From assembly GCA_013365365.1 (NCBI GenBank), contig JABVXU010000030.1:124001-188000 (forward strand): a DNA stretch of 64,000 nucleotides, read 5' to 3'. The stretch comes from Cruorifilaria tuberocauda. Taxonomy: Eukaryota; Nematoda; Chromadorea; Rhabditida; Onchocercidae. Position numbers and translations under genes: made by a program. Shown piece by piece: positions 49,282 through 63,500 of the stretch. The notes under the pieces are model-generated. The model saw only the letters and a list, made by a program, of their open reading frames with translations. It ran no database searches and was not told the origin of the DNA. The stretch's first letter is position 1; each line of letters opens with the position of its first letter.

Positions 49282-51864
49282 TCTCTTATCATATTTGTAT
49301 TGTTTACTTCCTGTATTTGTGATGTTGTGATTAAGGCTGATAACGATGAGTTATACAGCAAACATCATCTTCTGTCCAGAAAGTAAAATGCCGTTTATAG
49401 GCTGTCTGTGATTATAGCTCTGGAACTCAAGCACAAAAATGATTTTGAGCTGTCCTGATTTATACAAATAAATTTCAACTGTGAATCCATTAAATCCTAC
49501 ATTGGACTAATGACTACTTTTCTTCATGAAAATTATGTACTTCCATCAGAAGAGTCTGCTAAGAACTGAGAATAAAAAGACAAGACAAATAAAAGTGAAT
49601 TATTTGCTCTTATTCATTTCCCAAGTTTTTTCTGAGCATTGGTCAGAAAAATAGATGACGAAGAAAGCATGATTCAAAAATTTGTCAACTATCTTCACTC
49701 CAGCCAAAGATTAACCTCGAGTTAAAATTTAATCAACAAACCTTATGCTAAAACTCTACATTAAACGAAAATATAAATATCTTAGTCAAATACTCGCTAA
49801 TTAAGGTAGTACAGTTATCAAAAGCTCTATTTTCTATGACATTTAAAAATTTAGTATTAAGCAATTTAAATAATTAGAGCGCGTTTTCTATAAATATTTT
49901 TTAACCAATAATTCAATACTGAGCGGTGTGACGGTGTTTGGGACAGTTTTGCCGTCATTCGATCTTTTCTTTTCATATGATCAAAACACATAGCATAGGA
50001 GAATGTAGCAGAATTAAAATAATTTGCTTCATGCTTTAAATATTAGAGGAAAATCCTTTCTTAACAACTAAGTATTCTGTACAATTATGGGGATCAGCCT
50101 ATCAAAATAGTTTTCGAGCAGGCAGGATAATATGTACGTCACTTAAAAGTAGAAGATATTAAAGATTTTGATAACGAAATTATAAGAATGTATGCCTAAT
50201 TCATGAATCCATCGTAACTTCTGTAAATGAATTTGCAACTTAACCAATTATTTTAAATAACTAGGTAACAAACAGTGGAAAGGAAATTTATCAGTAATTC
50301 CTAAACTGACAGAAATGTATAAGCCCTTACATATTATTTTAATTAACTGCAGTATTTTCGCAGTTAGCGATGAAAAGTTAGTATCATCGCATATGCTCTT
50401 TGTTTAATAAAATATTTTAGTTTAAACAAACAAATTTAATAGAATTCCAAACATAGTTGTAAAAAAATGCACTATTTTAGATACTGTAACTATGTAAACC
50501 GTATCCAAACCCAAACGAACAAAGATCATGCGGTTAGCAGTGAAAATCTTCCGCAAAACTAGAAAGATATCAGCGGAAATTAGATGCAATCAAAATGATA
50601 GACAAATATATTATTGTACCAAGAATACTATGTAGTATACGACTTAATCCGACGTTGCTGCGCCTTTACGAATTGCTGGTCTCACAAAGAGGAACACTAA
50701 TAATTTACTGTGCAAAATAGCTTCAAATGTCGTAAAGACTGAAGGTTCGGAAACCTTTACGCATCCAGAAGTAATGTATTATTCTGAATTAAACTTTGTT
50801 TTGTAAGCAAGGAATCTAACTCATCATATAAAATTACACATATGCATAATATAAATGCTACATCAAAAAGACTAATAGAGTTGGACAAATAAGAAAAATG
50901 TGATAAATTTTCTAAATTTACGATACATATTTATGTATGCATGTGCATCATTTTGTTCTATAGCGGCAGAAATCTTGATACCTAGTTGCTTTCAGCATCT
51001 CTGTGCTACACGCAATAGATTTCAGAAAATACGAGTTTTCTGTGTCAGCACAAAGTTCTCTAATAATAGAACCAGTCATTCACAAACATATTCAACAACC
51101 AAGTGTAAAAAGCATGGAAATGATGAACTATCTATGAAATAAGATTAAATCATCGGTTGAGGGTAATGATCGCCGTTGATTCGCTCTCTGGACATAATTT
51201 CTTGCTCTTCGAAAAGCCACGGTGCACTAGTTTTGAAATGTACCGGATCGAAGCCAGGTATTTTCTAGAGGAAAAACATATATTATATATCGTCAGAATC
51301 ATTTTTATCATAGCCTCTGGGATGGATTATCTGCACAGAAAATCTCAGTTGCAAAATTTTACATTCTCAGTTATTTTTAATCTTGTTAGGATTAAAAACT
51401 CGAAAAGTCAGTTACGAGGGCTTGTGCATTAGACATTGCTGTTATAAAACGATGCATAGGACTATATCTAATGCATGAAACCCTAAAAGGCAGTTGAGAT
51501 CATAAAAACAATGAAAAATTAATCATGTTTAAATGAATTACTTTCCATTTTGGAGAAGTTAGAATGCCTACCGCTGCCACACATACGAACAGCTAAAATT
51601 TCAATGATTAAATTTCCAACAAAAAAAAGAGACAAATGGTTATATAACATTTCCACCAACTGAAATTACTGTAATCAGCAGAAAGTATTGCTTATCCGAT
51701 TCACTAAAACAGCGCATGATCTTTTGAAGTAAACTTAAATACCTACCACCGTTCTATTTTCATTTAATTCGACCGCTAGTCAAAGAATCGATGAAGTTAA
51801 CCAACACTTGTTTAATGCTTTTAGAATATGCTCCGTCACATAGAAACTATTTTTTATTTCTATC
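49282..51864. other. intergenic region between convergent tetraspanin and NRAMP genes
   Basis: About 2.6 kb, expected to hold both 3' UTRs. An open frame at 51157-51432 (+) contains a short stretch like the start of a kinase catalytic loop (see findings), but no HRD or DFG motif follows. Otherwise it is AT-rich and featureless. Confidence 0.4.
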
Positions 51865-54676
51865 TCACAAGACGTGCATTTCGTGAAGATAAACCATTGA
51901 TTTATGATTCGTTGAAAGAAATCGGAAACATACCAAATAGCAGACGAATATAAGGTATCCGATGGACGGGATCAAGAACATTACCCAGATATACCAAGCG
52001 TTCCCTAATTTTCCAGTTATGTAGTCCGCGAAGAAGTATAAATTAATAATGATTACAATACACGACACAATTAGCGCCGAAGCTTGGAAAAATCTAAACA
52101 CAAATGCAAAATAAGGCGAAAGACAAGTTATTATACGAACAGATTTGATTCCTCAAAGAAATAGAAATATGGTAAGTAATCGAAAATCTCTTTTTTCTAC
52201 AATTCAGAAACCTATTGGAATTTTTCTTGAGAATGGCAATGCAATAAGTTTTACTACATAATATTTCTGAGTTGAGAAATGCAGAGGACGAACAAAGGAA
52301 CCTGGAATTGCGAAAATCGAGCATAACTTTGGCACTAGATGTGAACGTCACGACCGGGATAAGCGCAAACGGTAGTTGCAGCATTTGAATACAGTTCAAC
52401 AAATCGTTCATTCCCGTCAAGTCGCGCATACTATTTATGCGTAATGCAAGCAACAGTGCTGGCACAATTGTGATGCTACGAGTGACCAGAACTCGTTTCC
52501 AACGAGCCCAACGAATTTGCAAAAAACCCTGCAGTGTATTATAAGAAAGTAACCCCCATTTGCAACATCCGATTTTTCCATATCGAAACACAATAGCAAG
52601 ATAGATATATTCACATCCATTTGCAATAAATAGATATACCTCCATTACAAACTGCCCAGCATAGGTACCAGCCATTGTAGAACTTTGTCCAGCTGCCCAG
52701 ATACCAATACCCCAAACATAGTAAGGAACGAAACCAAATTCACAGCCAAGAAATATACCACCTTTGTATAAATCTGATTCAGCCGTTTCATTGTTGTAAG
52801 GAAACACTGTAGGATCCATAATACCTTTACGTGCATCACAATTTTCCCTCTGCAATGAAACGTGTTTAAATAAAATTAAATCCAACTGAATTAATAAACA
52901 GAATCACATAATGATAAATTTTCAATAATTTTTATTTCCTTTAATTGAAATTGAATTTATATCCTGGCGACATGGAATCAAAACATACTATTTGGTAATT
53001 GGTCTTGCTATACAATCCATGCGCAAAAACAGCAACAACAAATATATTGATTATAAAACTACATAATAAGGCAATACCAGATTCGATAAAGAAGTAGAAA
53101 CTTGCTTCCTGGACACAGACTTTTTTTTTCCTATCTATGTCTCGACTCTAAATTAAGATAAATTCAAGAAACAAATTCAACGTTCATATTTCATAGTTGA
53201 TCAAGGAACCCGCATAAACTTTATCCGGTAACTTTTATTGATTTCTAACCAAAATAAAAAACAGAATAAATTGAAGTAATGAAAAATAAACCTTGACAAG
53301 CGCAGAATGAAGGTATAAATTATGTGGCATTATGACAGCACCAACAATACTAACAGCAAGTAAGAACTGGTCACGACCACAGCCTTCACACCACGGTAAA
53401 AACATCCCTTTGAGCACCAGGAGCTGATTCGGTTTTACTACTACATACTAAAGACATTCATTACAAGTATATTAAGAATATAAACCAGCTAAATCAGTTT
53501 ATTTCAGTTTTAGAGGAGATAGCCCGGGAAACCTTCTAAGTGACAACTTACTTCATAACCGAAAGTAGCTCCCATAATTGCAATCAAAATTGCGAAGAGA
53601 CCTTCCAGCTTTCGAAAGCCATAAGTGTCGAGGAATAAGAATAAAAATGTATCCAGAACGGTAACGAGGACGCCAATATATAATGGAATACTGCAAATTT
53701 CTCAAAATTCTCGAACATAGAGAATTTCATGAATGGCTAATAAGGATGCAGATCTACATCTGAATAACTCACAAGCCTTTGGTTAAAAGATAGATGGCAA
53801 TCGATGTTCCGATAACTTCTTGCATATCGCTTCCAATAATTGCTATTTCAATCATTACCCATAAAATGAGCCGCGGCGCTCGTGGGTAATATTCATATGC
53901 TACCTAGTAAATGATTTTTTATTTTATTCTTGATAGACCATAAATATACAATATCAGGAAAGCAGAAACCGATAGAATAAAAGCTCCTAATAAATTTTTT
54001 TGCGGTATTTTCTAGAAAAAAAGGAAAAAAAAATTATGCACCTCTGCCATATGCCTTCCACTGACGACACCCAAACGAGCAGATAATCTCTGCAGAAAAA
54101 AACCAATAATATGCGCCGATAGCAAAATCCATAAGAGCTAAACATGGAATGATGCATTAATTCTTTATTATGATGATTGATTTAAAGTATTTCTTATTCA
54201 CTTGCTTCTTTGTAGACTTAGATAAAGAAGTGACTAAACAAAATATGTCCAATAAAGCATTAGAAAATTCACTCGATATTGAGCTTGTGATCCTGACTGC
54301 AAGTCGCTTTCAATATTTCCTGGATCCAAATAGGCTATGCTCATCAAGAATCCAGGACCCGTAAAGGCCCATAATTTTCGAAAACTGAATCTCTATAAAA
54401 ATTATTAACTACAGCTAACATAAATCCAACTAAAACAGAATAAAATATTGAAACTTCCACATGTTTGGAAGCTAGTACATCGATTAGTACTACCATCAAT
54501 ATAACATAAAAGGAAACCGTGGAACTTTTTTAAAACATTTTATATTTCTGGACAAAGCTACATGAGGAAAAGTTCTATCATTAATCTACCGAATGTGAGA
54601 CATCTGGTATTCGAACTCGATGTTTAAGCATTTCAGAGTCCGAATGAATGATATTCTTTACATTCTTTTCCGACAT
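51865..54676 (-). CDS. smf: NRAMP/SLC11 divalent metal transporter
   Basis: Ten exons in transcript order: 54590-54676, 54273-54392, 54042-54137, 53773-53903, 53552-53690, 53292-53447, 52989-53147, 52640-52849, 52302-52528, 51865-52093; about 517 residues. It is a proton-coupled importer of Fe2+ or Mn2+. Family marks: [21 protein letters not shown] (metal-binding Asp and Asn of helix 1), [43 protein letters not shown] (helix 6 metal site and the NRAMP consensus), [39 protein letters not shown] luminal loop with NET (possible N-glycosylation) lies before the GIFLG segment. The start ATG is 11 bases after an AATTCAG acceptor. The last exon is read through to TGA at 51865-51867 ([12 protein letters not shown]...); a donor (TTGGTATGTT) inside it could join a different 3' exon. 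It resembles the C. elegans smf genes; I cannot say which. Confidence 0.93.
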
Positions 54677-57047
54677 CGTGTTCGGACCTGAATTTATTGA
54701 AAAATATTTCATGGATTAGAGATACATGTAGAAAGAAACAAAATTAAAGATGCAATCATCAAACTGTAAAGTTGTCAAAAAGATATACTTCAGCAAGAAT
54801 TAAATTGTCATTACACTGTGATCTTTAATTAATCTGCTATTAATAAATAAGAGCGTTTTCGGAATTGCAAAGATGCTCCTTATCCTTCCAATCCCTATTA
54901 CTTTGTAAATTAAACCGTAAATCAGTTAAACATGCTAATGAAAAATTTAATATTTTTGATGATAAAGCAGAATAAAAGAGTAATAGTGATAACAACAAGT
55001 GCTTAAAATTAAATACACTCTGCATACGTATTTGCATGCTTTTTAACGTTCCCTATAGAGATAAAAGACTATTTGCAGAAAATACAACTGTACCTTGCCT
55101 ACTGCAAACTTCATACAATGCAGCAAAAAAGTAACTTCATTCCTTAATACTATTATATTATTTAGGATGCTTCGATATCCACAAATATTTCAACTTCAGC
55201 AAGTACTCTATAATACTTGCATGTGAGAATGTTAAATCTATGTTTCTTACGAAGAAATGAGGAATAACTGAAAACAGTACGCAAAGATAACCGATCAACC
55301 TGCATGGAAATCCTATTCATATACTATCCATTATAAATTTAACTATTTTTTCGTCTAAAATTAAAAGTATTCACATGTAATGCAATGAAGTGATCGCTTT
55401 TAATTTGAAAGAGAATTTAAAAATCAATTCTTCAAGGTGAACAGTACAAAATAAATTTAAAAAAAACAGTGTCTGATCCAAATCTGTTGCACACCATTGT
55501 TTCTTATGGTTCAACACTGTTGATATCTACAAAAGAAAAATAACAAATAAAAGGGGAAAAAAATAAAACTGACTTCATATAAATTAAAATATTTGAACAA
55601 ACAACGTGGAAAACGTGAATGGGACGAATCAAACGATTTGAATAAAAAAATTTGCGTCATATTATTTACTCAATCCCCTAAACGCAATCTATAAAGGTAC
55701 GAAAAAATTCATGAATTTTTAGATACAAGACTTACATAATATTTCAAACTACTTCTCCCTAATCATCAGTAGACGTAATTTTTTTAAAGAAACGCGCAAG
55801 ATGTTATCCATCTATTCCATATACCTCATAAATGATTTTCCTATGTTAACACAGGATCAATGAATCAATGCAGCAAATTATACTTCGTAGTTGCGCTAAC
55901 TGTTTCAACCGTCACACGCACAACAGGATGTATAAAAATGAATTAAAAGAAAGCACACAAAAAACAATTAAAGATTGAAATTATGGAAAATTTGTTTGCG
56001 AATGAGCAGGACGCTTATGAAAACTTAGTTGACAGAGCAAACAAAAACCGATAATGAAAGGAATATGATAGTTTAAGGGGATGGTAAAGACTAAAGTTTG
56101 CTGGAATGTTTGTAACAGTCAGCAGCCCAATAACAATGAAGCATCATGGAACCAGTCAAAGACTAAAATTTACACACAATGGAACTACCAATTTTTTAAT
56201 TGCTCATAAATGCGGAAGCGAGATATTCCTATAGAAATTCATTACTTTTGAATGTGTTACAAACATAATTTGGGACAAAGCTTAACTACTAGTTGAAATT
56301 TCGAAAAGAAGCCATGTTAAAAACAAGTTAGTGTTATGAACGAATCAGAGCAACTCATGTAGTCGATTTTTGAGAACCTCCCACTCAAACATTTCAAAAA
56401 TAAAAAATATCATTGCAGAAAAGTAAAAATATTAACCTATAATATACTATTTTCAAGAAAAAGTGAGAAAGAGGAGAAAACAGCTCTGAAGACGATGAAG
56501 ATCACGGCCGACATCCTGGTTTTTTAATTACTCATAAATTTTGAGTCTGATATCAGATAAGGGGAACTGTTACTAAAATCTTTACCATCAACAGGTGCTA
56601 GTAGTAGCATACGTGCTTACGTATAAACAAATAGAATCTAAGAGGAAATATTCTGATAAGGCATCTTATATAATGAGATACTCATATATGATAAAACAAA
56701 CCTTACTCACTACATTGTAAACATTTTCAGTAGATGAAATCACTAGGAAGATTATGTTCATAATCGAATCTTCGTTTCTCGAAATGTTGAGAGATTATAG
56801 CTCAGCTGTTAAAAGATTTCTTGTTTTTTCCCAATACACTAAACATTTTCCATTGCCTAACAGAATTTGCAAATTTTCTATTCAAAAATTAAAAGAATTC
56901 GGTTTATTAACAGAACGACATTATATTAATGCTATATAATTAAAAATCCAAATTAAACAAATAAAAGCTGAATTATTATAAAATTCTTCTACTTGATATA
57001 TATTAATCATTATGAATACTGGTATTTCTTTCTAAAATTTAATGAAT
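54677..57047. other. upstream region of the NRAMP gene
   Basis: About 2.4 kb of AT-rich sequence. Two short related stretches occur at about 56190 and 56521 (TTTTTTAATT[G/A]CTCATAAAT). No exon fits. It should contain the NRAMP promoter and the 3' UTR of the next minus-strand gene. Confidence 0.35.
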
Positions 57048-59419
57048 TCAAAAGAACGAACCACCATCATCATCATCATCTTCAATATGAGTCGCATCAG
57101 AATTAAGTAGACACGAATTTTCGTCACCTTCAAGCAAATCAGTGCTTCCGTACATCTCACACTTCACCTCTTCACATCGACCTTCTATAAAATTCTGCAA
57201 GTATGAATGATATGACAAATTACGAACGCTTTAGGAGCGTGGAAGCTATCTAATAGAAACTACACATTTACAAGACTGTTGAGCAAATTTATACATCAAG
57301 TTCCGCAAAAAGATAACATGATTCTTGATGATTTTTACTCTATTAATTATGTTAAAAATCCATAACAAAAGTTACAACCCTGTTTTTGCAGTAACACATT
57401 TTGGTCTGCAATGAAGAATACTTTAACATCACATAATATAAGCAACTAGATAAAGTAACTCTTACCATAATTCTGAGATACAAAACAATCATCGATCAAA
57501 TTACCACATCATTCCATCCCACTTGCCGCACATATCAACTAAATCTGACCCTCACCACTAATCTCGTACTTGCACGGGTCTCCAATTACTGCAGAATTCA
57601 TCAAAATCGCTTAGTACATCAGCATTTCTTTAAAAATCTGCCTATCCCGCTCCATCCCAACCGGATCTTGAAATATTTGGGACTGTTAACTACCACTCAT
57701 TCATGTATCATAACAACTAACATTGAAATTACCTTCAACATACTTCGGCAATAACGTATCGATGACAGCAAAAAATCGATTGAGGGAAGATGAATTATAG
57801 GCAATTGCAACAAAGTGCAATATTCGGTTTTGTCATTCTATAAAGTTATGAAAATAAATTCAAATTTTGCACCACCAAAAATCAGTGAGGAAATATTACT
57901 ATAGTTATCCAATCTGTATCAAGGGATGAATATTCTTTGTAGGGTTTAACTTGACTGGACAAAAATAACATATTATAAATTAGTGTGCATGCGACATGGT
58001 GCCAGACTTATGCTGAAAGGATTGCAGAAAAATATACTGCTAAAAAATTACGATTTTTAACACTGAAAAAATCTGGAATTATCATCGGAACTGTAAATGC
58101 GATCATTACAATACCAATCGTAATAACAAAATCTGACATAAAAACTAGACCCTTAGTTTCTTGAAGTTTAAAATATAATCTTTAGATAACAGGAAATCTT
58201 TTGGTGCAATTGGCAGTCATTTTAAAAATCGAAAACTGAATACTGACTTTCCCAAGCAGTCATGAAGGTAATCATCATTTCGGAATAGTGAACGGAGTAC
58301 ATAATCTCTGCAGTACAAAAATGACTGCGAATAATTGAAATGAGAGAGGTGGAATTTTGTGTACTGCATCCTTCCCATCATTACTACCATAGCAGAATAT
58401 CAATATTCTTTCACCTGCGAAAGGCATTGATATGGAAGACTCTGCTTTTTAGCAAACACTGCCACCATTTTCATCTGGCATTCAATTGTTTCTGGCTTCA
58501 AAAACTTCACGTCAAACACTATCCATATATCGAAAAACTCTAGAGTTATCTACCATTTTCTAGGCATTGTTTGAATCTTAACCTAGTGAAAACGAGAGTT
58601 GATTCAAGAAGAAATAGTACCGGTGGTGACGGCAAAAAATAAATACTTTCATCGAAGAATGATTGAGATTGTACTTGGGGTGTCTCTTTTCTTTATTAAT
58701 GAATAACTGATGTTGATACTTCATTTAATGAATATAAAAATCCATTAGTAGAGAATTCTGTCAAAACGACGAAAATTTTTATCTCTAAATTTAGACAACT
58801 TTCATACCGCTACGTCACTTCTCTACTTCCAAGCAGAAACTATTTTCACTGGAAAAACAAAAGATCAGGTTTACGAGATATCATCAACGTACAAATTCAT
58901 CACGTATTATCAGTGGTCACTAAACGACTCTCACCTCTATTTAAATTTTTGCAGGTTGAAACTATACCACTTAACAAATAACAAATATAATTAATTAAGG
59001 TGGTCCGAACAACAATAAAGTTTAGGCGAAACCAGAACTATTAGTAAGATTACCAATCATGTCTTCGTTTATGCCGTAAAAGATATTTTTTACTGCTTAT
59101 AATGAGAATGCAAAACACTACAAAAAAATGCCGAAAAATAAACATTGGTGAAATGAATAATTGCCTTCCAATGAGATTTTTAAGTTCTTTTGACGCTTTC
59201 CAGCGACTCATTGGAGGCTACTGAAAGTGCTGGAAAAGTTAGCAAATTCCTTAATTTTTTCTTAATATTTCTTCAACAACAATAAGTGTTTTATTTCTTA
59301 CCGTAAAAGAGCGAAAAGTGATTACCAGACATCTTCCCAGTTTTGACAATCAAATAAATGGTATCTGGAAATTCAGAAATACACTCTGTGCATATGGCGG
59401 GTCTGGAAAGCTTTCGCAT
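57048..59419 (-). CDS. uncharacterised small protein with acidic C-terminus
   Basis: Proposed exons in transcript order: 59302-59419, 58415-58539, 57048-57194; phases join and the product is about 129 residues. I do not recognise the family. The N-terminal exon reads MRKLSRPAICTECISEFPDT and continues IYLIVKTGKMSGNHFSLFY. The middle exon has FFDIWIVFDVKFLKPETIEC and AVFAKKQSLPYQCLSQ. The last has NFIEGRCEEVKCEMYG and an acidic end with five Asp (EDDDDDGGSFF), encoded by a CAT/ATC-type repeat on the + strand. The ATG lies 8 bases after a CTATGCAG acceptor, consistent with trans-splicing. Introns of about 0.76 and 1.2 kb may hide further exons; a candidate at about 57560-57620 was discarded because its introns would be too short. 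Confidence 0.45.
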
Positions 59420-59575
59420 ATAGCGAACTGCATAGACGAAAAGATTTTTGGCTTAGATTAATAGTTGATTAACACCATTTTTTTTGGAGTATCAGTAGAT
59501 TGCAAAACTAATAATAAAAATGAACGTTTTACATGAAACTTTTAGTCCTTTTTCTCAGCAATGTGCAAAAAGTTA

Positions 59576-59794
59576 TTATACCATTGAATACAGTTTTAAC
59601 ATTCCAGCTTGCTTTAGTGTTCTATTTTCAAACGCTATCTTGCTCCACAACATGCAATCATTAGTGATGTAGAACCAAAAATCATAATAAGATTCGTTTC
59701 GGCCATTCAAACAAGGTGTGCATGTGTAAGGCTTCCTACGGTAAAATAAACAATAAATGACAACCAACGCATGAAATCTCATGCTACCACACAA
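59576..59794 (-). CDS. possible small membrane or secreted protein (or exon)
   Basis: A 72-codon frame ending in TAA at 59576-59578. It begins MCGSMRFHALVVIYCLFY, a signal-anchor-like hydrophobic start, then has KPYTCTPCLNGRNESYYDFW, FYITNDCMLW and AFENRTLKQAG, with three extracellular-type cysteines and two N-glycosylation sequons (NES, NRT). An acceptor (TTACCGTAG, at about 59741) lies inside the frame, so it might instead be an internal or terminal exon. It ends about 150 bases before the acceptor of the 57048-59419 gene, spacing typical of nematode operons. The family is not recognised. Confidence 0.35.
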   Translation of the reverse strand: MCGSMRFHALVVIYCLFYRRKPYTCTPCLNGRNESYYDFWFYITNDCMLWSKIAFENRTLKQAGMLKLYSMV

Positions 59795-60556
59795 AATGAA
59801 TTTTCGAAGGTAGTCACAGATGTAATAAGCAAGTTTCTGAAGCCTTAACTAATTAGAATATGTATATTAAGTATTTTGGAGCTTTACACAAAAAATGAAA
59901 ATGGATGAATCGACAGCGCTGAGTTAGAAACTTGTGCTAAATGTGGTTTGTAATAACTGAAACGTTTCTCAAAATATGATCTCAAGAACTTTTAAAGATA
60001 TTACAAAAATTTTGGCAATATTCTATATGGTACTGAAATTGTTAAAAATTCAGTATGCATTTCTTACACTTTTCAAAATAAAATAACCGGAAAATGAATA
60101 GGCATTCTGCAATGGATGTATCCAAAAATACATAGATAAGCAGCAATGAGTGTGTGTAAGGACAATATATTTGTCATGGAAATTAAATATTTCTACAGAG
60201 AAATACTTTTCAGGTTGAAAATGACAAGTTTATTGATAACAAACATATTATGCTTTCTTTTAGTACAGATTCAACCCGTTCCATTCAATAATATGAATTA
60301 TATTCAAAAAAGGAAATAATAAGGATCAAGAAAAAACTCAGCAACATGGAGAATGAAAAAGCAGCAGTTACTTTAGATTTAATCACTGATTTCGATGACC
60401 TTAATGACTATTGGGAAGGTACTCCTTTTCAGAATCCCTAGAAAAAACACTAATTCAAAATATTAATCAGTAACGCTGAGGACTAATCACTGAATTTTGA
60501 TTGAGAGAACCACCTTTCTATCTCATGTTAATTGCGAGGAAGCGCATATTTTCCCA
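59795..60556. other. region downstream of TMEM129
   Basis: About 760 bases, mostly AT-rich, presumably including the TMEM129 3' UTR. On the + strand a short frame at 60345-60422 reads MENEKAAVTLDLITDFDDL and ends at a possible donor (GGAAG|GTACTC), but no following + strand exon was found. Confidence 0.35.
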
Positions 60557-63500
60557 CTATGAATTCTTAGTCATCTTTAAGAACGCAACATCAAGAATGC
60601 AGAATGTCGCTCGACACGTTGGGCACTGAGCTTTACCAGGCATCCATAACTCGGGACGATGTGGATCTTGCTTAGATGCAAAAATCAGTCCCATACATGT
60701 GTCACACCTGCAGAGGTAAACGTGTGCAATTATTTGTTAGAAATTGAAGACGTTAATATAATTAGATTTCTGAGGCATGGAGGGGAGTTACTTATTTACG
60801 ATCAAAGGTTCTCAAATGAGTGAAAAAAGCAATACTACAATCCATACCACATAGGTCTGCAATAACACTGCGTGCAACGAGGTCTAGGCCTTTCTACATC
60901 CATATCAATATCGTCTTGAACATCATTCCGACACCGTTTCCATAATTTGACGTTAGACAGCTCAACAGAACAACCCAAACACGGCTCAAGCCGCTAAAAA
61001 AAATAATGCACTGGTCTAAAAAGGTTTAAATATATGCAAAATTTCCACTAATTGCATTTTTATTTCGAAGTGCTGAAGACTGCACTTCAATAAAAGTATG
61101 AACAAAGAATTAAAGACGAATGATAAAGTTGAAATCTTACAATTATTGGGTAGTAAGTTGGAAAAAGAACCTAAACTGGAAGGATGAACATTATGGAGTT
61201 AAACACCATTCGTAATCACAAATATATTAACAATTTATGAATTTTGAAGCCCATTTCAGAAAACTCGAAATGGCAAATTTCAAAATATGTAATCGTCTTA
61301 CTTCAAAGTGGATAACTTACTGAATTATTCGAATTCCACTTTTCCTACGATATTATTTGTTTTTTTTTTCTCATCATGATCAGACATCAAGTTGCAAAAC
61401 GAGACCTAACACAGTATTACTGATGATAGATGGAGAAGAGCTAATCATTAGGTAAAACAATGACTTAAACTTTAATTAAGACTGAATATATGATGGCTGA
61501 TTAAAAATATGTAAATTTCTACTGTTTCTATCAGAACAACCTTTACCAATCTCCGTGTTTATGATAACTAAACTGACTTCAATTCCAGGCTTTTCTTCTA
61601 TTAGAATGATTTATAACGAAATAATTGAACTACTTTCCTATTTCCTATAACGACCAAAGCTGACTTCTGGTTCGCTATAATCATATTTCGGATTCAGAGC
61701 AATCTGTTGAGTGAATGCTTCAACGAAACGTTCATTAAGTGATTGCTTCAAGACAACTTCTCGAGCCATAGTAATAGGTCTGTCTACCTTGTTGCGCAGA
61801 TCACGAAATGACTCTGCACGTACTCTGAAAAAGCAATAGAATTAAATAATATGTGACAATGACAAATACCAAATCATTTCCTTTCATCATTAATGAAAAT
61901 TAACTAAGCAAAAAATGAGAAAAAGGAAATAGTTGCAAATTTTCAAATAATTTGCAGAATCATGAATATACCTAATGACAAATGGCTCAAAACGTTGTGT
62001 TGTACTCTTTACACATATGCTGATGAACTGCGCTGCACCACCGCTTTGCATATGATGGGAAATCTACGTAAAGCACTGGTTTCAATGTATAAAGAAAACG
62101 AGATGTAAATGAGCAGAAAAACATCACCCTCGACTCAAACCATGTAAAGGGAAGTTAAACATTTTTTTACATTACTAAAATTTACACATAAACTGACACA
62201 TGATTAAATAGTATGAAAAAAACGAGGTAAATGAAACTAACACGAACAAAATAGCAAAGAGAAATAAATAACGATTAATACCGGATGTTCGTCAGCTCTT
62301 ATGGCTTCTAGTGATACATCACTCACTTGAGCACAAGTCAATGTATAGTTTGTAATATTCAAAATCCATGAAGATGTCATCACAACACGATCTATACCTG
62401 CAAAACAAATTATTAAAATAGATAATCAACGCTAAAAGAGGAATTTGAAATTTGAAAACTTAAATAAAAGAAATACTACATTTTTATTTAGGAAAGTCAA
62501 ATAAAACCGAAAATGATAAAGAACACCAAACGCGACAAATAAATAGGTGGGAAAAATAGAAACAAACCTGTTAGAGTAATGCTTAAAGTATCCAACATAT
62601 TACGATACTCTGTGTTGATTGATTCGGCCACTTCATGCCAACTGCTACCGTTATTACTAAGATAGCGTTTCAAACAATGTACGGTCGGATGTTCATCAAA
62701 TCTATTCCACCAATGACACAACATTATAAAAGCAGCAACTGAAAATCATTCCAAATAGTGTGAAATAAATTTGTATTATGAAAGAACTAAAATATAAACA
62801 AGCGCAATCCTAAATGATTGAACCTAGAAGAGCTCTAGCTGGTGTCTCATATCCGTGATCCGTTGTTTACCGTATAGAGTCTTATTGCCGTACACTTCAT
62901 TCTCAGAAAAATAAAATGTTTTGTCACGTTATATAAGTCATTCCATGTTGCACACAGGAACTAGCAATGAATGGGGACATTACCTCCAGCAATGGCAATA
63001 GAGGCGTAAGCACCAAATTGCAAAATAGTTTGTGGTCTAAGAGTAAATATTGTTTCGCGTAAAACCACCGATAAGTAAACAAAGTAAACTGAAAGTGAAA
63101 TAAATAAAGGGCACGATTAAATGTGTAGGCATGAATGGATACAGGGTGCAAGATGAAGTTGAATAAAACTTTGATATTTCGTTAGCTTTGATATTTCACT
63201 AAAAGATTAGAAGATTACCTCCAAATCTACTTGGAAAGGTAGACCAATCAAACATCATTCTTAAGTGGTGTAATATTTCTAGCATACGAATGGATACATA
63301 TGCAGACCACCATTTCACTGAAGGGGATCTGAAATAACACTAAAGACTTACATAAAGGCGAGCAAAAATGGATGAAACGGGTCAATACGGACCTCCTCAA
63401 GTGATATCCGACAAAATCGTCTCGTTCTACACCCAAATATCCAGAAAACAATGTTTGGATAGTAAAGCCTGCACGTTGAAACTCCACGGGTGGATACACA

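Noticed and set aside
52094..52885. 263-codon uninterrupted frame in the NRAMP gene
   Set aside because: It contains two true exons plus two in-frame introns (52529-52639 and 52094-52301); the introns break NRAMP homology and have proper splice sites.
57560..57620. Extra exon for the small acidic gene
   Set aside because: It would require a 29-nt intron, too short to splice.
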